Origin: JALZDI01 sp036259355
Lineage (GTDB): Bacteria > Actinomycetota > Actinomycetes > Propionibacteriales > Nocardioidaceae
Assembly (NCBI GenBank): GCA_036259355.1
Contig: DATABY010000046.1
Coordinates: 1-64,000, forward strand
DNA: 64,000 bases
Direction: 5' to 3'
Shown in pieces: positions 18,670 through 27,347 of the stretch. The position numbers were made by a program, and so were the translations under genes. Under the pieces are notes generated by a model. That model had not been told where the DNA came from. It did no database searches and saw nothing but the letters and a program-made list of their open reading frames with translations. Every line of letters starts with the position of its first letter. Within the stretch, counting starts at the first letter, position 1.

Positions 18670-19437
18670 TCAGTCCTGCGCAGGGGTGCGGTGGACCTGG
18701 TACTGCGAGGCCTGCGCACGGGGACGGACGACCAGCTGGTCGATGTTGACGTGGGAGGGTCGAGTGGCGACCCACCGGATGCAGTCGGCGACGTCACCGG
18801 CGCTCAGCGGGGCGTCGACACCGGCGTACACCTTCTCCGCGCGCTCACGGTCGCCACCGAACCGGGTGAGGGAGAACTCCTCCGTCTTGACCATGCCGGG
18901 GATGATCTCGGTGACGCGGACCGGTTGGCCGAGCAGCTCCTGTCGCAGCGTCTGGGTCATCACCGCGACGCCGCTCTTGGAGACCGTGTAGCCGCCCCCC
19001 ATCTCGTACGCCTCGTGGCCGGCCGTCGAGCTGACGTTGACCAGCAGCCCGTCGCCGCTCGCGACCAGTGCGGGCAGCAGCGCCTTCGTCACCTGCAGCG
19101 TGCCGAGCACGTTCAGCTCGAACATGCGCCGCCAGCTGTCGACGTCGGCCTCGGCGACGGCCTCCAGCCCGAGCGCCGCGCCGGCGTTGTTGACGAGAAC
19201 GTCCAGCGGCGAGCCCACCCTGTCGACCAGGCGGGTGACGGAGTCGGGGTCGGTCACGTCACAGGCGACGGCGATCCCCTCGATCTCCGCGGCGAGCGCC
19301 TCGACGCGGTCCTTGCGCCGGGCCGCGCACACCACCTCGACACCCTCCGCCGCCAGGCCCCGCGCGGTGGCCGCGCCGATCCCGCTGCTCGCACCGGTGA
19401 CCACCGCGCGACGCCGCGCTGTTCTGGGTTCTGCCAT
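18670..19437 (-). CDS. short-chain dehydrogenase/reductase (classical SDR)
   Basis: 255-residue NAD(P)-dependent oxidoreductase. Cofactor motif TGASSGIGAAT (about residues 15-25), NNAG near 90, and the active-site pair Y/K in GGYTVSKSG near 155. The arginine after the first beta strand (CAARR) favours NADP. The ATG at 19437 is preceded by GGGAGGA with 9-bp spacing; ATG 19449 is too close to that site. Substrate unknown. Upstream of typA in one unit, divergent from mshA. Confidence 0.85.
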   Translation of the reverse strand: MAEPRTARRRAVVTGASSGIGAATARGLAAEGVEVVCAARRKDRVEALAAEIEGIAVACDVTDPDSVTRLVDRVGSPLDVLVNNAGAALGLEAVAEADVDSWRRMFELNVLGTLQVTKALLPALVASGDGLLVNVSSTAGHEAYEMGGGYTVSKSGVAVMTQTLRQELLGQPVRVTEIIPGMVKTEEFSLTRFGGDRERAEKVYAGVDAPLSAGDVADCIRWVATRPSHVNIDQLVVRPRAQASQYQVHRTPAQD

Positions 19438-19532
19438 GACGTGCATCCTCCCAAACACCCCTGCGGGTTCGGGCCCCGGGGAATGGGGGAGGATCTTGGG
19501 CGGTTGAAGGCGGGAAGGAGGTGAGCGCCACG

Positions 19533-20795
19533 ATGAAGCGCGTCGCGATGCTGAGCGTGCACACGTCGCCGCTGGACCAGCCTGGGACGGGTGACGCCGG
19601 CGGCATGAACGTCTACGTCATCGAGCTGGCCAAGCGGCTCGCCGACCTCGACGTCGCTGTCGAGGTGTTCACCCGCGCCACGTCCAGCGACGTCCCCGAC
19701 GTCGTCGATGTCGTTCCCGGCGTCTCCGTACGCCACGTCGCCGCCGGTCCGTACGAGGGCCTGTCCAAGGAGGACCTGCCCGGCCAGCTGTGCACGTTCG
19801 CGCGCGACCTGCTGCGCGTGGAGGCACAGCACGACCTCGGGTGGTACGACGTCATCCACTCGCACTACTGGCTGTCCGGTCAGGTTGGCGCGCTGGCGGC
19901 CGACCGGTGGGGCGTGCCGCTGGTGCACTCCATGCACACGATGGCCAAGGTCAAGAACACCGCGCTCGCGTCCGGCGACAAGCCCGAGCCGTGGGGTCGC
20001 GTGGTCGGGGAGCAGCAGGTGGTGGAGTCGGCGGACCACCTGATCGCCAACACCGACGACGAGGCCGCCCAGCTCGCCCGGTTCTACGACGCCGACGCTG
20101 CACGCGTCAGCGTGGTGCACCCGGGCGTGGACCTCTCCGTGTTCCGGCCTCGCGACCCCGGGCAGGCGCGCCGGCAGCTGGGTGTGCGCGCTGATGCGAC
20201 CGTGCTGCTGTTCGCCGGCCGGATCCAGCCGCTGAAGGCTCCCGACGTGCTGCTGCGCGCCGTCGCCGTGCTGTTGGCACGCGACCCGGCGCTGCGCGAG
20301 CACCTTGTCGTGCCCGTCGTCGGCGGACCCTCCGGCAGCGGGCTGGAGGAGCCGACCTCGCTGGTGGACCTCGCGCGCGACCTGGGTGTGGCCGACGTGG
20401 TCCGGTTCGTGCCGCCCGTGTCGCAGCAGGAGCTCGCACAGTGGTACGCCGCTGCGACGGTGGTGTGCGTTCCGTCGTACAACGAGTCGTTCGGGCTGGT
20501 GGCGGTGGAGGCGCAGGCGTGCGGCACACCGGTCGTCGCGGCGGCGGTGGGAGGACTCACCACGGCCGTCGACGACGGCGTGACGGGGCTGCTGGTCGCC
20601 GGCCACGCGCCGGAGGACTACGCGCACGCGATCGCGCAGATCGTCCGTGACCGCTCTCGGTGGGCACGCATGTCGGCGGCCGCGCTGCGTCACGCGCACC
20701 GGTTCGGCTGGCAGCGCACGGCGGAGGAGACGCTGCAGGTCTACGAGCAGGCGGTGCTGAGCCGGTTCGGCGCTCCGGTGGCCGTCAATGGCTGA
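19533..20795 (+). CDS. mshA: D-inositol-3-phosphate glycosyltransferase MshA
   Basis: First step of mycothiol synthesis: transfers GlcNAc from UDP-GlcNAc to 1-L-inositol-1-phosphate. 420 residues, GT-B fold, GT4 family. The N-terminal block HTSPLDQPGTGDAGGMNVYV is specific for MshA. The donor-site EX7E motif lies in YNESFGLVAVEA. ATG at 19533 lies 12 bases after GAAGGAGG; the GTG at 19521 would abut the ribosome site. The stop overlaps the next gene's start. Context mshA-YbjN-gpm-senX3-regX3 is the same as in Mycobacterium (Rv0486-Rv0491). Confidence 0.96.
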   Translation: MKRVAMLSVHTSPLDQPGTGDAGGMNVYVIELAKRLADLDVAVEVFTRATSSDVPDVVDVVPGVSVRHVAAGPYEGLSKEDLPGQLCTFARDLLRVEAQHDLGWYDVIHSHYWLSGQVGALAADRWGVPLVHSMHTMAKVKNTALASGDKPEPWGRVVGEQQVVESADHLIANTDDEAAQLARFYDADAARVSVVHPGVDLSVFRPRDPGQARRQLGVRADATVLLFAGRIQPLKAPDVLLRAVAVLLARDPALREHLVVPVVGGPSGSGLEEPTSLVDLARDLGVADVVRFVPPVSQQELAQWYAAATVVCVPSYNESFGLVAVEAQACGTPVVAAAVGGLTTAVDDGVTGLLVAGHAPEDYAHAIAQIVRDRSRWARMSAAALRHAHRFGWQRTAEETLQVYEQAVLSRFGAPVAVNG

Positions 20796-21321
20796 GCGGG
20801 CGGAGACCGGCACGGTCCGCGACGTGGCCGCGCAGGCGGTGCGCGACGCTCTCGCGGCGACCGACCTGGAGTGGGAGGAACCGCGCGACCGGGTGTTCCT
20901 GCTGACCCTCCCCGGCAGTCGCAAGCTGCAGACGCCGTGCCAGCTCGAGGTAGGCGAGCAGGCTCTGTCGGTGCACGCGTTCGTCGCGCGCAACCCCGAC
21001 GAGAACCATCGGGCGGTCTACCGCTGGCTGCTGGAGAAGAACCTGCGCCAGTACGCCGTGGCCTTCGCGGTCGACCACAACGGCGACATCTACCTCGACG
21101 GGCGGCTGCCCCTGCAGGCCGTCGACGGCGACGAGGTGGACCGGCTGCTGGGGTCCGTGCTCACCTATGCCGACGAGTCGTTCAACACGATCCTCGAGCT
21201 CGGGTTCGCGTCGTCGATCCGCAAGGAGTGGGAGTGGCGCAAGGCCCGCGGCGAGCCGACCCACAACCTCGAGGCCTTCCGCGGCTGGCTCGAGCGCGAC
21301 CCCGACTCGACCCCGGACTGA
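20788..21321 (+). CDS. YbjN domain-containing protein (Rv0487-like)
   Basis: 177 residues with a YbjN/type III secretion chaperone-like alpha/beta fold, typified by the NHRAVYRWLLEKNLRQYAVA block near residue 72 and DHNGDIYLDGRLPL near 95. Function unknown. The ATG at 20788 overlaps the mshA stop by 8 bases, so expression is coupled to mycothiol synthesis, an arrangement also seen in mycobacteria. Cytosolic; no signal peptide. Confidence 0.88.
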   Translation: MAERAETGTVRDVAAQAVRDALAATDLEWEEPRDRVFLLTLPGSRKLQTPCQLEVGEQALSVHAFVARNPDENHRAVYRWLLEKNLRQYAVAFAVDHNGDIYLDGRLPLQAVDGDEVDRLLGSVLTYADESFNTILELGFASSIRKEWEWRKARGEPTHNLEAFRGWLERDPDSTPD

Positions 21322-21334
21322 CCGGCTCGGTCAG
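21318..21334. terminator. hairpin between convergent YbjN-like and gpmA genes
   Basis: Arms CTGACCG (21318-21324) and CGGTCAG (21328-21334) with a 3-base loop; the TGA stop of the YbjN-like gene lies within the first arm. Further GGTCAG copies follow. Weak but well placed. Confidence 0.4.
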
Positions 21335-21342
21335 CGGGCCGG

Positions 21343-22092
<750 letters not shown>

Positions 22093-22124
22093 GCGTGGAC
22101 CATACCCAGGAACCCACGAGCCGA

Positions 22125-22778
22125 TTACCCCATGTGGGCGGGGTTCTCGCCGGTCACCTGGTAGACCACGCGGCGAGCCATCGACACGGCGTGGTCGGCG
22201 ATCCGTTCGTAGTAGCGGCCCAGCAGCGCGATGTCGATCGCCGGCTCGACGCCGCCCTGCCAGTCCTCGCCCAGCAGCTGGGCGAAGATCGAGCGGCGCA
22301 GCCGGTCCATCTGCTCGTCCTTCGACTCCAGCACCCGCGCGGCGTCGACGTCGCGGTGCTCGACCACCTCGGCCGCAGCGTCGACCATGTCCTCGGCCAC
22401 CGTGGCCATCTCCCGGATCGTGCCTTCGATGGCTTCCGGCACCGCCTTCTCGGGATAGCGCAGGCGGGCGATCTTCGCGACGTGCACCGCGAGATCGCCC
22501 ATCCGCTCGACCTCGCCGGACATCCGCAGCGCCGCCACCAGCATCCGCAGGTCTCCGGCCACCGGTTGCTGCAGCGCGAGCAGGTCGATGCTGCGCTCCT
22601 CGAGGTCGTCGCGGGCCTTGTCGATGGCCGTGTCGTCGGCGATGACCTGTTCGGCGGTGGCCACGTCGGCGGAGAGGAGCGCGTCGGTCGCCCGCTGGGT
22701 CGCCGTACGGACCGCGAGGGTCATCGCCGCGAGGTCGCTGATGATGGCGTCGAGTCGGTCGTGGTAGAGGTCGCGCAT
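22125..22778 (-). CDS. phoU: phosphate signalling protein PhoU
   Basis: Two-repeat, three-helix-bundle protein (217 residues) that damps phosphate-starvation signalling through the histidine kinase and the Pst system. Typical family motifs: IDKARDDLEERSIDLLALQQP and the paired E-R-M-G-D sequences (SGEVERMGDLAVHVA near 92; YERIADHAVSMARRVVY near the C-terminus) that bind metal clusters. ATG at 22778 (MRDLYHDRLDAI) matches the family N-terminus. Divergent from senX3, with a PHO box in between. Confidence 0.93.
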   Translation of the reverse strand: MRDLYHDRLDAIISDLAAMTLAVRTATQRATDALLSADVATAEQVIADDTAIDKARDDLEERSIDLLALQQPVAGDLRMLVAALRMSGEVERMGDLAVHVAKIARLRYPEKAVPEAIEGTIREMATVAEDMVDAAAEVVEHRDVDAARVLESKDEQMDRLRRSIFAQLLGEDWQGGVEPAIDIALLGRYYERIADHAVSMARRVVYQVTGENPAHMG

Positions 22779-22822
22779 GCTCGGCAGCCTACGGGGCCGA
22801 GGTTGACGTGAGGCGACCCCAC

Positions 22823-22839
22823 GTGAACGCGAAGTGAAC
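22823..22839. promoter_or_regulatory. PHO box between phoU and senX3
   Basis: Two direct repeats GTGAAC at 22823-22828 and 22834-22839, separated by 5 bases, giving an 11-bp period; on the other strand this reads GTTCAC-N5-GTTCAC, the actinobacterial PhoP/RegX3 site. A degenerate third unit (GGCGAC) lies one period upstream at 22812. Expected to mediate autoregulation and control of phoU under phosphate limitation. Confidence 0.75.
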
Positions 22840-22912
22840 AACGACGAAACCGCTGGTCAGAGCGCCTCCTGCCGGCCAACAACGGGTGTCGGCCTGCGTA
22901 CCATGGGGTTCT

Positions 22913-24118
22913 GTGAGCGAGTCGCTGGCGTTCGCCGTGGTCGGCATCATCGGCATCGTGCTGGGTGCCGGTGCCGTGCTGGCTTTCCGTGCCAGCGAGC
23001 ACGCGCAGCAGCAGCTCCCCGAACGGCCCGAGCCGGTCGTGCCTGGGGGTGTCAGTGACGTGCTCTCGGTGCTGCGCTCGTCGGCCGTGGTCGTCGACGC
23101 CGAGGACCAGGTGCTCAAGGCCAGCGCGCCGGCGCATGCGCTCGGCCTCGTGCGTGGTGACCGGCTGGTGGTCGACGAGCTGCTCGACCTGGTGCACCAG
23201 GTACGGCGGGACGGTCAGATCCGCGAGCAGGATCTGGTCCTCGGTCGAGGACACTCCGCCAGCCACGTCGCCGCCCGCGTCGCTCCGCTGGGCAGCCGGC
23301 TGGTGCTCGCGCTCGTGGAGGACCAGACGCGCGAACGCCGTGTCGAGGCAATCCGCCGCGACTTCGTGGCCAACGTCAGCCATGAGCTCAAGACACCGAT
23401 CGGTGCCCTGGTCCTGCTGTCGGAAGCGGTCGGCGAGGCGGCCGGTGACGCGGAGGCGGTGGAGCGGTTCAGCGGGCGGATGCGCACGGAGGCCGAGCGG
23501 CTCGGCCGGCTGGTGCAGCAGATCATCGAGCTGAGCCGACTGCAGGGCGGCGACCCGGCCGACGCGGCAGTGCCGGTGGACCTCGACCGCGTCGTCGACA
23601 ACGCGCTCGACCGCTCGCGCGTCGACGCCGAGGACCAGAACGTCCATCTGGTGCGCAAAGGCGACCGTGGCATCTGGGTGCACGGCAACGCCGAGCAGCT
23701 CCTTCTCGCCCTCGGCAACCTCGTGGAGAACGCCATCGCCTACAGCTCGTCCGGTACCACGGTCGTCGTCGCTGCCAGGCGTGAAGCCTCAGGCGTGCAG
23801 ATCACCGTGACCGACCGGGGCATCGGTATCCCGGCCCACGAGCTCGAGCGGATCTTCGAGCGTTTCTATCGCGTCGACCCTGCCCGCGCCCGCTCCACCG
23901 GAGGCACCGGCCTCGGGCTGTCCATCGTCAAGCACGTCGCGGCCAGCCACGGCGGAGACGTGCAGGTCTGGAGCGTGCAGGGCGAGGGGTCGTCGTTCAC
24001 GCTGTCGCTGCCCGGCACCGTGGAGCCCCCGGCAACGCAGCCGAAGGCACGGGACGCCCACCCGGCGAACGCATCCGGCCCCCATCCAGTGTCCCAGCCC
24101 GAGGAGGCCAGCCCGTGA
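22913..24118 (+). CDS. senX3: phosphate-responsive sensor histidine kinase (SenX3/PhoR type)
   Basis: 401 residues. One N-terminal membrane helix (about 5-25), a PAS-like region, then a HisKA dimerisation domain with the phosphoacceptor motif NVSHELKTPIGAL (about 152-164), and an HATPase domain with N box (NLVENAIAYS), G1 (TDRGIGIP) and G2 (GGTGLGLSIVKH). The C-terminal 35 residues are disordered (Pro/Ala/His). GTG at 22913. Its stop overlaps the regX3 start in GTGA. Partner RegX3; controlled by the PHO box upstream and restrained by PhoU. Confidence 0.93.
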   Translation: MSESLAFAVVGIIGIVLGAGAVLAFRASEHAQQQLPERPEPVVPGGVSDVLSVLRSSAVVVDAEDQVLKASAPAHALGLVRGDRLVVDELLDLVHQVRRDGQIREQDLVLGRGHSASHVAARVAPLGSRLVLALVEDQTRERRVEAIRRDFVANVSHELKTPIGALVLLSEAVGEAAGDAEAVERFSGRMRTEAERLGRLVQQIIELSRLQGGDPADAAVPVDLDRVVDNALDRSRVDAEDQNVHLVRKGDRGIWVHGNAEQLLLALGNLVENAIAYSSSGTTVVVAARREASGVQITVTDRGIGIPAHELERIFERFYRVDPARARSTGGTGLGLSIVKHVAASHGGDVQVWSVQGEGSSFTLSLPGTVEPPATQPKARDAHPANASGPHPVSQPEEASP

Positions 24119-24792
24119 CCCGAGTACTCGTCGTCGAGGACGAGGAGAGCTACAGCGACCCGCTCGCCTACATGCTTCGCAAGGAGGGCTTCGACGTCTC
24201 GGTGGCCGGGGACGGAAACACCGCGCTGGCCGAGTTCGACCGGTGGGGCGCGGACATCGTGCTGCTCGACCTGATGCTTCCCGGCATCCCCGGCACCGAG
24301 GTCTGCCGTCACCTGCGCCAGGTCTCCAACGTCCCCGTGATCATGGTCAGCGCCAAGGACGCCGAGGTCGACAAGGTGGTGGGTCTCGAGCTAGGCGCCG
24401 ACGACTACATCACCAAGCCCTACTCACCGCGCGAGCTCGTCGCACGGGTGCGCGCGGTGCTGCGGCGCGGCCAGGAGCGTGATCTCGCGCCGGCCACGCT
24501 CGAGGCCGGCCGGGTCCGCATGGACGTGGACCGCCACGTCGTGACGGTGGGCGGTAGCGAGGTGCGCCTGCCGCTGAAGGAGTTCGAGCTTCTCGAGATG
24601 TTCCTGCGCAACACCGGCCGGGTGCTGACCCGCGCGCAGCTGATCGACCGTATCTGGGGAGCCGACTACGTCGGCGACACCAAGACGCTCGACGTGCACG
24701 TCAAGCGGCTGCGCGCCAAGGTCGAGCCTGACCCGGCGCACCCGCGTCACCTCGTCACCGTGCGGGGCCTGGGCTACAAGTACGAGTCCTGA
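24115..24792 (+). CDS. regX3: OmpR-family response regulator (RegX3/PhoP type)
   Basis: 225 residues. Receiver domain with acidic pocket E8-D9, phosphoacceptor D52 (LLDLMLPG) and K101 (TKPYSP), followed by a winged-helix DNA-binding domain (about 125-223) ending RGLGYKYES. Activates phosphate-starvation genes by binding PHO boxes. Start is the GTG that overlaps the kinase stop by 4 bp, so kinase and regulator are made together. Confidence 0.95.
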   Translation: MTRVLVVEDEESYSDPLAYMLRKEGFDVSVAGDGNTALAEFDRWGADIVLLDLMLPGIPGTEVCRHLRQVSNVPVIMVSAKDAEVDKVVGLELGADDYITKPYSPRELVARVRAVLRRGQERDLAPATLEAGRVRMDVDRHVVTVGGSEVRLPLKEFELLEMFLRNTGRVLTRAQLIDRIWGADYVGDTKTLDVHVKRLRAKVEPDPAHPRHLVTVRGLGYKYES

Positions 24793-24813
24793 CCGGGCGG
24801 CAGCCCTCGCCGG

Positions 24814-25329
24814 CTACGGCAGCGGCACGTCCTCGTACGGGCCCTCCGGTGACACCACCGGCACCTGCACCTGGATCGGCTGCGAGCGCTCGAACTGCAG
24901 GGTCAGCTGTACGAAGAGGCCCTGCCGGGCCTCGCCCTGGACCTGCACAGTCGGCGGCTCGTCGAGCTGGACCAGCCGCTCGGGCGGCAGGACGACGCTC
25001 GGGCGAAGCATCGAAGACTGCAGCGGCGGCGCCCCCTGCTCGGACTCCACGGTGGCGCCCACCAGGCGGTCGGTGCGACGCGTCTTGTTCAGCAGCACAC
25101 CCACGAGCGTGCCCCGGCCGGACTCCGACGCCACGACCAGCAGGTTCATGCCCCAGACACCGTCATCGCGCACGTTGACGCCGACTGCGGGGTTGTAGTC
25201 CTGCAACACCGGCGAGTCGAACCCCGACGCGCAACCGGACAGCAGCGGAAGCGCGACGGCGACAGCCGCGGCAAGAGCGCGGCGACGTCGTGAGGGGTGG
25301 CCCGTAGACGGCCGGGGTGAGGGCTGCAC
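24814..25329 (-). CDS. putative lipoprotein, LpqE-like
   Basis: 171-residue exported protein with an arginine-rich n-region (SRRRR), hydrophobic core and lipobox LLSGC (C33). The rest is beta-rich with no recognisable catalytic motif (LVVASESGRGTLVGVLLNKT). Placement beside carD, ispD, ispF, cysS and an rRNA methylase matches mycobacterial lpqE (Rv3584), which gives the tentative name. Related proteins are PCuAC/DUF461-like, but I see no Met/His copper site. The GTG at 25329 follows GAGAGGAA; a longer form from 25368 would add 13 residues before the signal peptide. Confidence 0.72.
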   Translation of the reverse strand: MQPSPRPSTGHPSRRRRALAAAVAVALPLLSGCASGFDSPVLQDYNPAVGVNVRDDGVWGMNLLVVASESGRGTLVGVLLNKTRRTDRLVGATVESEQGAPPLQSSMLRPSVVLPPERLVQLDEPPTVQVQGEARQGLFVQLTLQFERSQPIQVQVPVVSPEGPYEDVPLP

Positions 25330-25548
25330 GTGGTGTTCCTCTCGGAGCGCTCGGGGACCTGCGCGCATGCTCGGCGGCGTGCGTTGGTGACCGCGCTCAG
25401 CCTAGCCATCGGCGTCGCGGAAATGCTTGCCGGTACCTCACCCGGCGCGCACCGAAATCCCCTCAGGCATGAAGGGGTGCGGTTTGTCAACCCCCAATCT
25501 GGGGCCTGACCAGCACAAACGCCGAGAGGAGTGGTCTTCGGCACGTGC

Positions 25549-25554
25549 TATTCT
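25549..25554 (+). promoter_or_regulatory. probable -10 element of carD
   Basis: TATTCT at 25549-25554 matches TANNNT and is preceded by TGC, an extended -10-like context, 24 bp before the carD ATG. A short CCCCA/TGGGG inverted repeat lies about 50 bp upstream. The 249 bases between the lipoprotein gene and carD hold only these signals. Confidence 0.45.
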
Positions 25555-25578
25555 GGATACCTAGGAAGGGGTACTTGA

Positions 25579-26064
25579 ATGACTTTTGCAGTCGGCGAGA
25601 CGGTGGTCTACCCCAATCATGGGGCCGCCGTGATCGAGGACATCGAGACCCGTCAGATCAAGGGTGAAGACAAGACCTACCTGGTTCTTCGCATCGTCGC
25701 ACAGAACGACCTCGTGGTTCGGGTTCCCGCCTGCAACCTCGACCTCGTCGGTGTCCGCGACGTCGTCGACAAGGACGGGCTTGACCGCGTGTTCGGCGTA
25801 CTCCGTGCGGAGCACACCGAGGAGCCCACGAACTGGTCGCGTCGGTACAAGGCCAACCTGGAGAAGCTGCACTCCGGCAACGTGCTGAAGGTGGCAGAGG
25901 TCGTGCGTGACCTCTGGCGCCGTGAGCGCGACCGCGGCCTCTCCGCCGGCGAGAAGCGCATGCTGGCCAAGGCGCGCCAGATCCTGGTGTCGGAGCTCGC
26001 GCTGTGCGAGAAGACCAACGAGGACAAGGCCGAGGCACTGCTCGACGAGGTGCTCGCCTCCTGA
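25579..26064 (+). CDS. carD: CarD-family RNA polymerase-binding regulator
   Basis: 161 residues. N-terminal Tudor-like RNA-polymerase interaction domain (FAVGETVVYPNHGAAVIEDI) and a helical C-terminal DNA-binding domain (from about residue 60, with NWSRRYKANLEKLHSGN). Binds the RNAP beta subunit, stabilises open complexes and is usually essential in actinobacteria, acting strongly at rRNA promoters. ATG 25579, with GAAGGGG upstream. Followed by a hairpin and then ispD on the same strand. Confidence 0.95.
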   Translation: MTFAVGETVVYPNHGAAVIEDIETRQIKGEDKTYLVLRIVAQNDLVVRVPACNLDLVGVRDVVDKDGLDRVFGVLRAEHTEEPTNWSRRYKANLEKLHSGNVLKVAEVVRDLWRRERDRGLSAGEKRMLAKARQILVSELALCEKTNEDKAEALLDEVLAS

Positions 26065-26072
26065 TCCTCCCG

Positions 26073-26099
26073 TGACCCCCGGCCTGCCGCCGGGGGTCA
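26073..26099. terminator. hairpin between carD and ispD
   Basis: Perfect 11-bp stem TGACCCCCGGC (26073-26083) / GCCGGGGGTCA (26089-26099), loop CTGCC. It begins 8 bp after the carD stop and ends 27 bp before the ispD start; it may be a partial terminator that lowers ispD expression relative to carD. Confidence 0.65.
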
Positions 26100-26126
26100 T
26101 GTCTGTGGAAGAGAAGACGTACCCCG

Positions 26127-26822
26127 TTGCCGACCGCCGCCCTCGTGCCCGCCGCCGGGCGTGGTGAGCGGCTCGGCCCCGGCGGTGACCCCAAGGCGCT
26201 GCGCGTCGTCGCGGGCGCGCCGTTGCTCGTCCACGCCGTACGCCGCCTGTGCCGGTCCGGCGCCGTCGACCTGGTCGTGGTAGCGGCCCCTCCCGGCCGG
26301 GTGGCGCCCGTCGAGGACCTGCTGCGCGGCGCGGTCGACGGCGTGCCACTGTCGGTCGTCGCCGGCGGCGACACCCGGCAGCAGTCGGTGGCCGCCGCCC
26401 TTGCCGTTCTCGCGCCCGATGTCGACGTGGTGCTGGTGCACGACGCCGCCCGCGCCTTCGCTCCTCCCGATCTCACCCGGCGCGTGGCCCAGGCGGTACG
26501 CGCGGGCGCCGCAGCCGTCGTGCCGGTGCTGCCCGTCAACGACACGATCAAGCACGTGACCGGCGACACCGTGCGGGGCACCGTGGACCGCAGCGACCTG
26601 CGGGCGGTCCAGACACCGCAGGGCTTCCGGCGCGACGTCCTCGAACGCGCGCACGCCGCGGGTGCCGACGGTGGAACCGGGGCCACCGACGACGCCGCGC
26701 TGGTGGAGTCGCTCGGCCTGACCGTCACCGTCGTCGACGGGTCGGAGGAGGCCTTCAAGGTGACCCGGCCGTTGGACCTGCTGGTCGCCGAGGCGCTGCT
26801 GCGCTCGCCTCAGACGGGGTAG
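26127..26822 (+). CDS. ispD: 2-C-methyl-D-erythritol 4-phosphate cytidylyltransferase
   Basis: Third step of the MEP isoprenoid pathway: CTP + MEP to CDP-ME. 231 residues; nucleotide-binding VPAAGRGERLG near the N-terminus, GGDTRQQSVAAAL near 80, VHDAARAF near 107, and the C-terminal DDAALVE...EEAFKVTRPLDL block. The start is TTG at 26127; no ATG or GTG is in frame between the preceding stop region and the conserved strand, so TTG is the best choice, and a weak start may keep the level low. Its 3' end overlaps the oppositely oriented ispF by 13 bp. Confidence 0.93.
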   Translation: MPTAALVPAAGRGERLGPGGDPKALRVVAGAPLLVHAVRRLCRSGAVDLVVVAAPPGRVAPVEDLLRGAVDGVPLSVVAGGDTRQQSVAAALAVLAPDVDVVLVHDAARAFAPPDLTRRVAQAVRAGAAAVVPVLPVNDTIKHVTGDTVRGTVDRSDLRAVQTPQGFRRDVLERAHAAGADGGTGATDDAALVESLGLTVTVVDGSEEAFKVTRPLDLLVAEALLRSPQTG

Positions 26823-27304
26823 ACCAGGGCGGTCGCGATCGCGGCGATGCCCTCTCCGCGCCCGGTCAGCCCGAGGCCGTCGGTGGTGGTGGCGCTGACC
26901 GTCACCGGGGCGTCAGCGACCTGGCTCAGCACCTGCTCGGCCTCCGCCCGGCGCGGGCCGAGCTTCGGCCGGTTCCCCACCACCTGGATCGCGATGTTGC
27001 CGACGCGCAGCCCGCACTCGGCGACCCGGCGTACCGTCTCACCGACCAGCGCGGCTCCGCTGGCCCCTGCCCAGGCCGGCTCGGACGTGCCGAAGTTGCT
27101 GCCCAGGTCGCCGAGCCCGGCGGCCGACAGCAGCGCGTCGCAGGCGGCGTGACAGGCCACGTCGGCGTCGGAGTGCCCGGCCAGCCCCGCGGGCTCGTCG
27201 GGCCACTCCAGGCCGGCCAGCCACAGCGGCCGGCCTTCCTGGAACGGGTGCACGTCCACGCCGATACCGACCCGGGGAGCTCCGTTGTCCACGCGGTCGA
27301 TCAT
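26810..27304 (-). CDS. ispF: 2-C-methyl-D-erythritol 2,4-cyclodiphosphate synthase
   Basis: Forms the cyclic diphosphate in the MEP pathway. 164 residues; zinc ligands D17, H19 (GVDVHPF) and H52, with H44-S45-D46 in GHSDADVACHAACDALL, and a normal C-terminal block TTTDGLGLTGRGEGIAA. ATG at 27304 gives a short N-terminal extension before the first strand; longer reading is antisense to the next gene. Unusual orientation: on the minus strand, convergent with and overlapping ispD, whereas in related genomes the two are tandem or fused. It is divergent from the molybdopterin oxidoreductase gene 43 bp away. Confidence 0.95.
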   Translation of the reverse strand: MIDRVDNGAPRVGIGVDVHPFQEGRPLWLAGLEWPDEPAGLAGHSDADVACHAACDALLSAAGLGDLGSNFGTSEPAWAGASGAALVGETVRRVAECGLRVGNIAIQVVGNRPKLGPRRAEAEQVLSQVADAPVTVSATTTDGLGLTGRGEGIAAIATALVYPV

Positions 27305-27347
27305 GCCGCAGGGGGGAGCCGGTTGTGTCGTGCGGGAGGATGGGGCC

